From NCBI GenBank assembly GCA_017525605.1, contig JAFXSM010000001.1:59147-123146 (forward strand): a DNA stretch of 64,000 nucleotides, read 5' to 3'. The translations under genes and the position numbers were made by a program. Below, piece after piece: positions 8,057 through 15,779 of the stretch (position 1 is the stretch's first letter; every line of letters starts with the position of its first letter). Source of the stretch: Treponema sp. GTDB lineage: Bacteria > Spirochaetota > Spirochaetia > Treponematales > Treponemataceae. Below the pieces are notes generated by a model. It was not told the DNA's origin, searched no databases, and was given only the letters and a program-made list of their open reading frames with translations.

Positions 8057-8109
8057 ATCTATGTCATTTTATATTAATATGAGGTAGATATCTAGAAGAT
8101 GACATAGAT
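8057..8109. promoter_or_regulatory. inverted repeat flanking the Fic promoter region, candidate operator
   Basis: ATCTATGTCAT (8057-8067) and ATGACATAGAT (8099-8109) are perfect 11-bp inverted copies 31 bp apart, about 25-75 bp upstream of the Fic start at 8035. The A+T-rich spacer could hold the core promoter. The Fic winged helix is the obvious candidate binder (inference). Confidence 0.45.
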
Positions 8110-8122
8110 TTTTAGTTTCCTC

Positions 8123-8140
8123 AAAACAAACGGATTTGTT
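8123..8140 (+). repeat. partial copy of the dispersed 30-bp repeat
   Basis: AAAACAAACGGATTTGTT matches the first 18 bases of the repeat at 2917-2946 and 3369-3398, then diverges. It folds as AACAAA-CGGA-TTTGTT. It has no partner about 450 bp away. Confidence 0.55.
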
Positions 8141-8210
8141 TTTCCTGATGTCAAAAATGCAAGTTTAAGCCTAAAATACAAGGGGTTCAACAGTGCGCAG
8201 AGTATTTCTT

Positions 8211-10220
8211 TCACGAATTTTTCAGGTTCTTTTTGTTTTCGTACATCTCTTTGTCGGCGCGCTCGAAGATGTCCGAGACAAAGTTGTCGCTTTCCGGCAT
8301 GTATTCGGACATTCCTGAAGCAAGGATTACGCCAGAGCCTGTATTTTTGTTCTCAAGAGCCCGAGTTCGCAATTTGTCCATGAGGGCGTGCCTTGACTCG
8401 TAATTGCTCCCCTGCAAAAATACCACGAATTCGTCCCCTCCCACTCTGAACACGGGGCTGTGAATGAAAATTTCGCACAGAAGCTTTGCGGCTTCTTTTA
8501 TGTACTCGTCGCCGGCTTTGTGGCCTAAAGTGTCATTTATCTGCTTCAGGTTGTTCGCGTCGCAAAGGACGAGCGCAAAGGACAGATAATCCATGCAGTT
8601 GTCGATGCTTCCTTGCACGGAAGTTTCAAATTCCTTGTAAGCAGTTTTGTTTTTCACGCCCGTAAGCTCATCGCGGCGTGCAAGTTCTTTCTCGTTCTTG
8701 AGGGAATTGATGTGCTCTTTTTCCTTCTGGATTTCATCGTCAACATTTTCGACACCGATGATGAAATGCGTTCCGTCGCTGCTTTTTCGGACTCTCATTC
8801 TTGTGTATTTCGGTGTGTCCGAGGCGATAATCCTGTATGTTATGCTGTAATCCCTTCGTTTTTCGAGAGCGGCTATCATGTTGTTTCTGTAAATGAATTC
8901 TGCCACGCGCTCGCAGTCCTTCTTGTAAACAATGCGCGGAATATTTGAAAGACATTCGCTGTAGAAATCTTTCCCCGATTTGTTGATTTCAAGCTGCCCG
9001 TAGATATTGTTGACCTGATAGCAGACATAAGACGACTTCTCGATATTCACATAGTAGATTTCGTCATAGTTTGAGGCAAGGCTTTCTGCAATCTGACCGA
9101 ATGTTACGGTTTTCTCCGCGTTTTCTTTTAAGGCTTTTTCCGCATTTAGCTCATCCTCTATGTCTTTTTCATAAAGAATGAGATACTGACCGTTATGCTC
9201 CCTCATCACGGTGAACAAAAAGAACCGGGGCTCGCCTTTGATGATGACCCTGTATTTGAATGAGAACGAAAGCCTGCCTTCAAGTTTTTTCAGCATCGTG
9301 GTTTTGTTGTAGAAGCTCTTTGCGAATTCCTTGTCATCAGGATAAACGCAGCGTTCGATGCTTTCTAGTGTATCCTTGAAGAAATCTTTTTCATTTTCCA
9401 CCGAAGGCATACTCATGTATTTTTGGCTTTTGGAGAAACTCATATATTCTCCCGACGCGATTTCTATATAGAAAATGGCTTCATAATCTTCTGCCATCGT
9501 CAGTGCAATGTTGTCGTGTATCTCTTTTTCTTTTTTCTCGCCAGCCTGCACGAATGTATGAATAAGGCAGATTCCGAACATAAGCCCGACTGCATAAAAC
9601 GGAAAAAAAGCGTTGATAATCTGAAACGTGAGGAACACGCAAAGAAGGATGCTCGTAACAGCAACTGCCTTGCATCTGACTTTCTGCCGTCCTTTGCTTT
9701 TGTGGGCTACAGCAATCATGTTGGCTGTAATTCCGACATAGAAAACAATCTGCAAAAAAAACGAGATGTTCTTTCCGACTTCGCCCACGTATTCATTCTT
9801 TTCGTTGTAGAAGAATATGAAATGGTAGAAGCGGTTGAGTATCAGGCAGACAAGACCGATTATGACCAGAACCCTTGCGACGTGAACAAAAATCTGACTC
9901 GGGCGGCCGTTGTTGTCTAGGTATGCAACCATATAGTGCGTCCAGGAGAGCATTGTGAGCAGCATGAAGATAAAATAGAAGACTGTCAGATAGTATATAA
10001 AAGGAAAGAAAATCTGAACTTCTTTGTGCTCATACAAAATTCCCCATGTCATATCCACAACGGTGTAGCAGATTGCAGTGAGAAGAAACTGATTGTAGCG
10101 AACATACATAATATTCTGCTTGCTCTGATTCCTGTCACTGAATCCGTAACTTGTGAATAATTCAAAGTTCAATATTAGATTTAATATAAGCAGTGCTGCC
10201 GGGGTTATTGCGTATAGCAT
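8211..10220 (-). CDS. membrane diguanylate cyclase: 7-helix sensor, two PAS-like domains, GGDEF
   Basis: The protein has 669 aa. Residues 1-225 contain about seven hydrophobic helices forming a membrane sensor. Two related cytoplasmic segments follow (about 240-360 and 375-500, each with Tyr-rich 'YEAIFYIEI'/'YDEIYYVNI' openings), probably PAS-like. Residues about 510-665 form a GGDEF domain with the canonical 'RVGGDEFVVF' and no RxxD inhibitory site. It probably makes c-di-GMP in response to a membrane signal. TATAAT on the minus strand (10226-10231) ends only 5 nt before the ATG and no ribosome-binding site is seen, so the transcript may be leaderless. Confidence 0.85.
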   Translation of the reverse strand: MLYAITPAALLILNLILNFELFTSYGFSDRNQSKQNIMYVRYNQFLLTAICYTVVDMTWGILYEHKEVQIFFPFIYYLTVFYFIFMLLTMLSWTHYMVAYLDNNGRPSQIFVHVARVLVIIGLVCLILNRFYHFIFFYNEKNEYVGEVGKNISFFLQIVFYVGITANMIAVAHKSKGRQKVRCKAVAVTSILLCVFLTFQIINAFFPFYAVGLMFGICLIHTFVQAGEKKEKEIHDNIALTMAEDYEAIFYIEIASGEYMSFSKSQKYMSMPSVENEKDFFKDTLESIERCVYPDDKEFAKSFYNKTTMLKKLEGRLSFSFKYRVIIKGEPRFFLFTVMREHNGQYLILYEKDIEDELNAEKALKENAEKTVTFGQIAESLASNYDEIYYVNIEKSSYVCYQVNNIYGQLEINKSGKDFYSECLSNIPRIVYKKDCERVAEFIYRNNMIAALEKRRDYSITYRIIASDTPKYTRMRVRKSSDGTHFIIGVENVDDEIQKEKEHINSLKNEKELARRDELTGVKNKTAYKEFETSVQGSIDNCMDYLSFALVLCDANNLKQINDTLGHKAGDEYIKEAAKLLCEIFIHSPVFRVGGDEFVVFLQGSNYESRHALMDKLRTRALENKNTGSGVILASGMSEYMPESDNFVSDIFERADKEMYENKKNLKNS

Positions 10221-10225
10221 TACAT

Positions 10226-10231
10226 ATTATA
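10226..10231 (-). promoter_or_regulatory. -10 hexamer TATAAT of the membrane GGDEF gene
   Basis: A perfect minus-strand TATAAT ends 5 nt before the start codon at 10220. No convincing -35 is visible at 16-18 nt. Its place predicts a transcript starting at or next to the ATG. Confidence 0.35.
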
Positions 10232-10289
10232 ACCCCCGTTTGTCCATAAAACTATAATCAGTTTTCAGAATTTCGAATTTTGAATGCTC

Positions 10290-10976
10290 TCATTTGTTTT
10301 TGCATAACAGGAGCGTGCACCCAAGCGAAATGCGCCTGATATTCTTGCCGAAGAAATTCGCGTCCGTGTACGAGGCAGACAAAAACGCCTCCTTGTTGAA
10401 TTCGACGCTGATGCTGCAAGTAGGGGAGAGATACCATTCGCCGTCGAAATATCCCGCGCGAATCCCCGCGTTCAGAGACACGAGCCGATATGCGAGAACC
10501 AAAGAAGAAGATGCGTTCGCCCCGATTTTGAACGTGCAGTTTCCGATGCAGAGGTCTAAGTCAATCCCGAATTTGATTCCGGCAGAAAATCTGTCGCCGA
10601 AGTAGAGCGCCGCCGTCATGTTTAGCGGATATCCAAGCCCGAAATAGTTCGAGAACGAACCGTCATCGTCCTGCTTTCTGTAGTAGACAAGCTCGCCCGG
10701 GCAGCAGACAATGCAAGCCGCGTTGAACAGCGAAAAATACGGGACGGCGCAGACACATTCCAAAATATCCGAGCGATTTTCTTCTATATATTTGAGCATG
10801 AATACCGTATTCAGAATGCAAAAATCGACACCCATTGCGCAATCAAAAAAGATGTCGCCTTTTATGCTGGATTCATTTTCCGTTTGGACAGCTCCCGTTT
10901 CCGAATATTCTTGCGAATGAGAATGAATCGGAAACGCCAATGCAAAGATGATGGCAAAAAGCAGAATATGTTTCAT
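10290..10976 (-). CDS. hypothetical exported, beta-rich (possibly outer-membrane) protein coupled to Fic 2
   Basis: The ATG at 10976 lies 2 nt after the stop of the Fic gene and has AGAGGAG in front of it; the longer frame back to 11114 overlaps Fic and is rejected. The 228-aa product begins with a signal peptide (Lys-His then 'ILLFAIIFALAFPIHS'). The rest alternates polar and hydrophobic residues with aromatic ends ('AGIRAGYFDGEWYLSPT', 'FSAGIKFGIDLDLCIG'), as in a small beta-barrel. Four or five Cys are present. No family is recognised. Coupling to a Fic gene parallels the lipoprotein after Fic 1. Confidence 0.55.
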   Translation of the reverse strand: MKHILLFAIIFALAFPIHSHSQEYSETGAVQTENESSIKGDIFFDCAMGVDFCILNTVFMLKYIEENRSDILECVCAVPYFSLFNAACIVCCPGELVYYRKQDDDGSFSNYFGLGYPLNMTAALYFGDRFSAGIKFGIDLDLCIGNCTFKIGANASSSLVLAYRLVSLNAGIRAGYFDGEWYLSPTCSISVEFNKEAFLSASYTDANFFGKNIRRISLGCTLLLCKNK

Positions 10977-10978
10977 TT

Positions 10979-12082
10979 TCACTCCTCTTTCCGCAATTGA
11001 TAATTCGTGCTTCTTCCTCCGGCAGTCGGCACTTTTTCGAGCAAGCCCTTTTCTATCAAATCCGTGATGTCTCGAAGAGCCGTGTCGCTTGAGCATTTTG
11101 CGATTTTCGCCCATTTTGATGAATTGAGAACTCCGAACCAGTTGCCGTCGGTGAGTTTTTCAAGCATAAGGCTTTGTCGTGGATTGAGCTGAATGCCGCT
11201 AAGACTTTGGCGGAACGAATATTTTCTGAGGACATTTTCTGTTTCGACGTAGCTTGCGTCCAGAGCTTTTTGCAGACAGCCCAAGAACCAGACAATCCAT
11301 TCTGTAATATCCGGTGAGCCGTGCTGGGTGCGTTCAAGGACATTGTAGTAATTTTTTTTGTCGAGCGAAATCTGGTTCGACATGCTGTAAAAGCGAAGGT
11401 TCGTGCGGTCGCTTCTGCAAAGCATCATGTCGGAAATCGTTCGCGCGATTCGTCCGTTCCCGTCCTCGAACGGGTGCAGCGTAACAAACCACAGATGCGC
11501 AATCGCCGCATTCACAAGCGAGTCACCCGATTTTGATTCGTTATTGAGCCAGACCAAAAAGACTTCCATTTCCTTTGGGATTTTTTCGGCAGCCGGGGCT
11601 TCGTAATGAACTTTTTCCATTCCGATTGCGCCCGAAACAACCTGCATCGCACCCGACCTATATTGCGCAACTTCGATTTTGTTCATTCCGCTGTAGCCAG
11701 TCGGAAAAAGACATGCGTGCCATGCAAAAAGGCGTTCTTTTGTAAGCGGCTTCTCGTAATTCTGCGTGGCATCGAGCATCATTTCGACCACCGCATCGAC
11801 ATTTCTGTCCGTGTTGACCGCGATTTGTTTTTGAAGCCCCAGCCTGCGTGCGATTGAAGAGCGAACTTGTTCTTTATTGAGAAGGAAACCTTCAATTTCG
11901 CTTGATTTTATGACATCGGCTGAAATGCTTTCCAAAATCTTGTCTTCTTTTTGAGAAAGCCCGAGTGCTTCCATTTTCGAGAGCAGCCGCCCCTGTGCGA
12001 TATGGCAATTTTCCAAAAGCGCGGAGATTTCTTTGGAGTCATAAGTAAAATGCGTCCAGTTTTCGTACTCGTAGATGTACAT
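10979..12082 (-). CDS. Fic-domain protein (DUF4172 N-terminus, class II autoinhibited)
   Basis: The protein has 367 aa. The N-terminus 'YENWTHFTYD' is typical of the DUF4172 region found before many Fic domains. The inhibitory motif is S60-S-E-I-E64-G65. The complete Fic motif HPFEDGNGR spans 203-211. The C-terminal 70 residues form a winged helix ('WAKIAKCSSDTALRDITDL', 'GLLEKVP'). It is likely an AMP-transferase acting on an unknown target. It is only distantly similar to the Fic at 6980-8035 outside the motifs. The start follows GGGG, and three alternating 11-bp sites lie upstream. Confidence 0.88.
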   Translation of the reverse strand: MYIYEYENWTHFTYDSKEISALLENCHIAQGRLLSKMEALGLSQKEDKILESISADVIKSSEIEGFLLNKEQVRSSIARRLGLQKQIAVNTDRNVDAVVEMMLDATQNYEKPLTKERLFAWHACLFPTGYSGMNKIEVAQYRSGAMQVVSGAIGMEKVHYEAPAAEKIPKEMEVFLVWLNNESKSGDSLVNAAIAHLWFVTLHPFEDGNGRIARTISDMMLCRSDRTNLRFYSMSNQISLDKKNYYNVLERTQHGSPDITEWIVWFLGCLQKALDASYVETENVLRKYSFRQSLSGIQLNPRQSLMLEKLTDGNWFGVLNSSKWAKIAKCSSDTALRDITDLIEKGLLEKVPTAGGRSTNYQLRKEE

Positions 12083-12119
12083 AGCCCCATTTTATGGGAT
12101 TATGCGGAGATTAGCAAAT

Positions 12120-12163
12120 TATTCACCGCATTTTTTGCGGTGAATAGAGATTTATTCACCGCA
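12120..12163. promoter_or_regulatory. three alternating 11-bp operator-like sites upstream of Fic 2
   Basis: TATTCACCGCA (12120-12130), its inverse TGCGGTGAATA (12136-12146) and TATTCACCGCA again (12153-12163) are identical in sequence. They sit 38-81 bp from the Fic start, between that gene and a divergent gene fragment. The array suggests cooperative binding of a dimeric repressor, most simply the winged helix of Fic 2 (inference). Confidence 0.5.
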
Positions 12164-12670
12164 TGATTTTCATTATGAAAATTGCGGGCTGGTACCCGAA
12201 CCGTCTTGAAGTTTCGAATCCGGGCGGACTTTATGGTCGGCTCACGCTTGATGGGCTCGGAAAGACAAAGGCTGATGTGAGGAATCCGTTTTTAGCGGCG
12301 GCTTTGGAAATCTTGGATAAGACCGAAAACAGATATTCAGGAATCCCGACGATTTATGCGGAAATGAAAAAACTCGGCTTGCTCGAACCTAAATTCGAGA
12401 ATCAGAGGGGAACTTTCAAAGTCACTCTTTATAACCAAAGAAAACTGCAAAATGACATAACGGAGAAAATAATTGAATTTTGCAGGAAGCCACGCTCAAA
12501 AGACGTTCTTGCAAAGGAATTCGGTTTTGATGAAAAACATCCAGCGTATTTTATAAACAATTACATTGTTCCGCTCATTAATGAGGAAAAATTGAAGTAC
12601 ACAATCCCCGACAAGCCGAAAAGCAAAAAATCAGCGGATTGTGGCGGTGTAAAAACTCCATTTCTCTGTT
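12163..12670 (+). pseudogene. 3' fragment of an AlbA_2/RecG-like ATP-binding regulator
   Basis: The frame starts abruptly within a domain: 'YPNRLEVSNPGGLYGRLT', 'RNPFLAAALEILD', 'YSGIPTIYAEMKKLGLLEPKF' and 'GTFKVTLYNQRK' are the HATPase_c_4 part of AlbA_2-type proteins. The AlbA domain and the start of the ATPase are missing. A C-terminal helical part follows to about residue 155 ('YTIPDKPKSKK'). After about 12670 the frame only runs antisense through the opposite gene. This is a 5'-truncated remnant. Confidence 0.7.
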
Positions 12671-12674
12671 TCGC

Positions 12675-13622
12675 TCATAATTCGTCTTCCTCTTCGACAA
12701 TGCCGAATTCAGCTCCGTCCAGTTCGGATTTTCCGGTCAGGATGAATTCTTTGAATTTTTCGGAGAACTCGGCGAAATCGGAAAAGCCGCGCGGAACGAG
12801 CGCGACGGCGATTTTTCCGTTTTCATTCGGAATGCAGATTCTGAATTCGTCGATTCCGCATTCGACCCTGCATTTTTTTCCGAAATCCGAAGCGATTTTT
12901 TTCGCGACGGCACGGATTCCGGCATCCTCGATTTCGATTATCTTCAGTTTCTTCGCGTATTCAAGCGAAATCTCCTTCATCGGCAAAAGAAGACGCTCTC
13001 GTTCCGAAAAAAACGGCCGGAAAATCGAGTCCATTTCGCGGACGAGGCAATCGAGCGCGGAGGCGACCTTTTCGGGAGGCGGAAGCGGAAAGAAGACGCG
13101 GTAGCAGTACATCGGAAGAAAAGTCTCTTTCGAGCGGAAGTCGGGGATGCTCGTGGGAATCGAAAAATGGACGGACAGATACGGAAAGCCCTTGTATTTG
13201 CGCTTGCAAAGCGGCGGATTCGCGGCAAGGACGAGGACGGAGACCGAGCAGTCGTGCCCGCAGCAGCTGAATTTTGACGATGCGTGGTGGAGTTTTTCCG
13301 ATGACGCAAAAAGAATTTCGGATGCAAGCTGACCGTCGTCCAAAAACGATGCAAGCTTTTTGAAATACAAGCCGATAACCTCTTCCATGTTTCTGTTCGC
13401 GGAATATCCGTCGTCGGGAAAATCGATGTGCTGCGCTCTTCGCTTCTCGGCTTCCTGCTGCGTTGTTCCGCCTGAAAGCCCGAACTTTTCCAGTGCCGAG
13501 CCGAGCAATCCTGAAAGAAAATCAAAAAGCGGGTCGCGGAAAATCTCAATCGCCCTGCAGTCGAACTCCTCTTTGAGAAAATCCCTCGCGTCAACGAGTT
13601 GTGCGGAAAGGTCGGTTGGCAT
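12675..13622 (-). CDS. hypothetical 315-aa protein
   Basis: The ATG at 13622 has GGAGA 6 nt upstream and is preferred to the TTG at 13643. The protein is soluble, rich in Phe, Lys and Glu, without signal peptide. It has a Cys/His patch ('SCCGHDC', about residues 120-126) that could bind metal, and a C-terminal alpha/beta part ('CRVECGIDEFRICIPNENG'). It ends in an acidic tail. No family is recognised. It is convergent with the ATPase fragment at its 3' side, and its G+C-rich third positions resemble housekeeping genes. Confidence 0.5.
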   Translation of the reverse strand: MPTDLSAQLVDARDFLKEEFDCRAIEIFRDPLFDFLSGLLGSALEKFGLSGGTTQQEAEKRRAQHIDFPDDGYSANRNMEEVIGLYFKKLASFLDDGQLASEILFASSEKLHHASSKFSCCGHDCSVSVLVLAANPPLCKRKYKGFPYLSVHFSIPTSIPDFRSKETFLPMYCYRVFFPLPPPEKVASALDCLVREMDSIFRPFFSERERLLLPMKEISLEYAKKLKIIEIEDAGIRAVAKKIASDFGKKCRVECGIDEFRICIPNENGKIAVALVPRGFSDFAEFSEKFKEFILTGKSELDGAEFGIVEEEDEL

Positions 13623-13744
13623 ATTTTTCTCCATTGTTTTCAAAATCTCTTTGCCTTTTCTAAAATCCTATCTCATAATTTTAAAATAATCCAAATCTTT
13701 AGGGGGCATTTTAGGAAACACCTATACAAAATGGGGATAGTAAC

Positions 13745-13975
13745 TAGTATTCTCCTTCTCAGAAAAACTCGACCGTGACGAAAGTATCCGCAGAATCCGA
13801 GTCTGACGGAAAAATCGCGAACGAAGCAATCACGACCGCAATGGAATATTCGACAAACGGCGGCGAAACTTGGCGTGACGTTACAACTGCGGACGAAATT
13901 GCAAATCTCGCTGCCGGAACTGTGCTTGTCCGAACGAAAGAGAGCGCGTACCTTCACTGGTGGGCGGGGCGGCAT
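13745..13975 (+). pseudogene. fragment of a repetitive surface or secreted protein
   Basis: In frame with a GTG at 13775 the translation contains 'AMEYSTNGGETWRDVTTAD' and 'LAAGTVLVRTKE', the pattern of bacterial Ig-like repeats in surface proteins that end with 'AAGTYYVRYKA'-like strands. There is no start, signal or stop of its own, and the coding match stops where the repeat at 13941 begins. It is a remnant. Confidence 0.45.
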
Positions 13976-14110
13976 TTAGATGCGAATGCGTCCGAGGTGA
14001 AATTACGTTAGTAATTTCGAATCCGTGTGGCAGTCGCTTGCTGGATGTGAATGACGTTCTAAGCATTTGCACAGTGGATGCAAGCGGTCGCTTGCTAGGT
14101 GCAAATGACG
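13941..14110 (+). repeat. composite repeat, left copy, with palindrome
   Basis: The segment runs from a 'GCGTACCTTCACTGGTGG' string through GAAATTAC-GTTA-GTAATTTC (perfect 8-bp stem) to 'GTCGCTTGCTGGATG' and 'ATGACGTTCTA'. About 120 bp of it recurs at about 15517-15640. A shorter degenerate unit (14079-14110) repeats the 'GCAAGCGGTCGCTTGC' and 'ATGACGTTC' parts. Together with the right copies it brackets the DUF3791-DUF3990 genes. Confidence 0.65.
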
Positions 14111-14143
14111 TTCCAAGCAATTGTTTCGAAAAGCGCAAAGTTT

Positions 14144-14402
14144 CTACTGGCTTTTCAGATGAACTCTGAGTTTTTCATTTTGTTTTATCGCATTGTATGT
14201 GGGACTGTCTTTCGTGCAGATGATTTCATAAAGCGGATTTATTCCATTGAATTTATCCGAACAGTCAAACCATTCAGGCGGAACTTTTTCAAAATCGTCT
14301 CCTAGAGTCACATTCAAAAGCGAACTACATCCTTCGAACACGTCTTCGCCGATTTCCGTAATGCTGCTGGGAATCGTTACGCTCTTCGCGTCCTTAAAGC
14401 AT
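14144..14402 (-). pseudogene. 3' fragment of a BspA-type leucine-rich-repeat surface protein
   Basis: The reading frame shows one and a half LRR_5 repeats, 'AKSVTIPSSITEIGEDVFEG' followed by 'CSSLLNVTLGDDFEKVP', and a C-terminal cap ending 'LRVHLKSQ' and a stop. BspA-like proteins are surface adhesins common in treponemes. The 5' part is missing, since similarity starts at 'CFKDAKS' near 14402. It is a decayed remnant. Confidence 0.65.
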
Positions 14403-14462
14403 TTGTTTGTGCGATAAAACTTTTCGTTGATTTAATTGCTCAATTAATAGAAAATAAAACAA

Positions 14463-15152
14463 ATGACAAAGCAATCTGACATTGAATTTTTGTTTGTCCT
14501 CGCTACTGAAAACTATTCTTCTGTTCATAATATTTCTTATTCGGACACAATTGAGCTTTTTCATAAAAATCATGTGCTCGAAAAAATGCTTACACAGCAT
14601 GAATATCTTCATCAAATCGCATTGCAGGAAGTTTTTTCGTATGTCGAATCTTTGGTTTTCCAAAATACAAGCAGACTTGTGCTTTTTCATGGTTCTGACA
14701 CACTTTTTGATGAAATAGATTTATCAAAATCTCACGATTATCGTGATTTTGGAAAAGGCTTTTATACTACGGTTCTTGAAAGTCAGGCAAAAGAGTGGGC
14801 TTATCGTTTGAGCCTTCGAAATGCTAAGAACAAGCATTATGTATATCGTATTTCCTATCAGCCGTCAGATAATCTTAAAATAAAGCATTTTGATTCAATG
14901 AATCTCGAATGGCTGGATTTTATCAAAAAGAATCGTGCGAACGGTGGCATTCAGCATGACTTTGATGTTGTTATTGGACCTGTTGCGGACGACAAGACTG
15001 TTCAGACCGTGCAGCTTTATCTTTTGGGAATAATAAACGCAGAGGAAGCAATGAACAGACTGCGTTATAATAAAGTGAACAATCAGTTTTCTTTTCACAC
15101 GGAAAATGCGTTAAAGTGCATAAAATTGATTCGGAGGTCTGCTTATGAATGA
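14463..15152 (+). CDS. DUF3791-DUF3990 fusion, ADP-ribosyltransferase-like candidate toxin
   Basis: The protein has 229 aa. Residues 1-65 match the DUF3791 pattern ('IEFLFVLATEN', 'LHQIALQEVFSYVES'). Residues about 70-225 match DUF3990, an ADP-ribosyltransferase-like domain: 'LVLFHGSD' (NAD-contact His), 'DFGKGFYTT' and a C-terminal 'NNQFSFHTENAL' where the Gln/Ser and Glu of such enzymes lie. DUF3990 is regarded as ART-like; that it is toxic is inference. The following gene overlaps by 8 nt. The pair lies between direct repeats and is more A+T-rich than its neighbours. Confidence 0.7.
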   Translation: MTKQSDIEFLFVLATENYSSVHNISYSDTIELFHKNHVLEKMLTQHEYLHQIALQEVFSYVESLVFQNTSRLVLFHGSDTLFDEIDLSKSHDYRDFGKGFYTTVLESQAKEWAYRLSLRNAKNKHYVYRISYQPSDNLKIKHFDSMNLEWLDFIKKNRANGGIQHDFDVVIGPVADDKTVQTVQLYLLGIINAEEAMNRLRYNKVNNQFSFHTENALKCIKLIRRSAYE

Positions 15153-15381
15153 GATTTTTACTTACAATGGCTCAGATATTACAATGAACGTGTGTCTTTC
15201 CGTTCTTGCAGTTACTCGTATTATCGCTCAGAAAAATAAAATCCCTTTTGACGAAGCTTCCCTTATTTTTTCAAAATCAAAGACTTGTTCGCTTTTGCAT
15301 GAATGTGAAAATGGATTATGGACAGAAAGCCCTGAGTATATAGTCGATTTGTTTTATGAGGAAAAAAGAAAAACCGCCTAA
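15145..15381 (+). CDS. small partner of the DUF3990 protein, candidate antitoxin
   Basis: The protein has 78 aa. The start at 15145 lies within the end of the DUF3990 gene, with GGAGG about 9 nt upstream, so the two are translationally coupled. The sequence has the feature 'FDEASLIFSKSKTCSLLHE', then 'GLWTESPEYIVDLFYEE', as in short DUF3791-like partners seen next to DUF3990 genes. It is small, helical and acidic at the end. An antitoxin role is inferred from the gene arrangement only. Confidence 0.5.
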   Translation: MNEIFTYNGSDITMNVCLSVLAVTRIIAQKNKIPFDEASLIFSKSKTCSLLHECENGLWTESPEYIVDLFYEEKRKTA

Positions 15382-15452
15382 AAATCTCACCCAACTCCTA
15401 ATGCAAAATGAAATTCACTGAAATCCAAAACAGAATCAAAAAAACGGCAGTC

Positions 15453-15710
15453 GCTTGCCAAGGTGCGAATGTGTCTTAAACTTTGTATTGTGGATGCAAG
15501 CGGGACGGCACGCGCAAGACGCGTACCTACACTGGTGGGGAGTCGGCATGAAAATGTGAATGTCGTCCGAGGTGAAATTACGTTAGTAATTTCGAATCCG
15601 TGTGGCAGTCGCTTGCTGGATGGGCATGACGTTCTAGGCCTTGTGCGGTGTATGCAAGCGGTCGCGGCACGCGCGGAGCGCGTACCTTCACTGGTGGAAA
15701 AACGTGAATT
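15453..15710 (+). repeat. composite repeat, right copies
   Basis: Three partial units follow each other: one from 'GGCAGTCGCTTGCCAAGGTGC' to 'GCAAGACGCGTACC' (split here by a few changes), one nearly matching the left copy (about 15517-15640, including the GAAATTAC-GTTA-GTAATTTC palindrome), and one from 'GCAAGCGGTCGCGGCACGC' to 'TTCACTGGTGG'. They contain no gene. The stretch 15382-15779 otherwise holds only a copy of the dispersed 30-bp repeat. Confidence 0.65.
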
Positions 15711-15740
15711 GCGTAGGCGATGAACAAATCCGTTTGTTTT
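15711..15740 (-). repeat. dispersed 30-bp repeat, inverted copy
   Basis: The minus strand reads AAAACAAACGGATTTGTTCA followed by TCGCCTACGC, matching the copies at 2917-2946 and 3369-3398 at nearly every position. It lies next to the right composite repeat and has no partner 450 bp away. Confidence 0.6.
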
Positions 15741-15779
15741 TATGCCGGTTGCAAAAAACTCGATATTGGGGCGATTCAA

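Noticed and set aside
10977..11114. Extended start of the exported protein coupled to Fic 2
   Set aside because: The extra 46 residues overlap Fic 2, are Arg/His-rich and hide the signal peptide, which starts properly at 10976.
12670..13104. The C-terminal extension of the AlbA_2-type frame
   Set aside because: It is Ser/Pro-rich and runs antisense through a gene with a good ribosome-binding site, so only the part up to about 12670 is considered genuine.
13998..14046. tRNA-like string 'TTCGAATCCGTGTGG'
   Set aside because: No acceptor or anticodon stem can be formed around it, and it is part of the composite repeat. No tRNA was found elsewhere.
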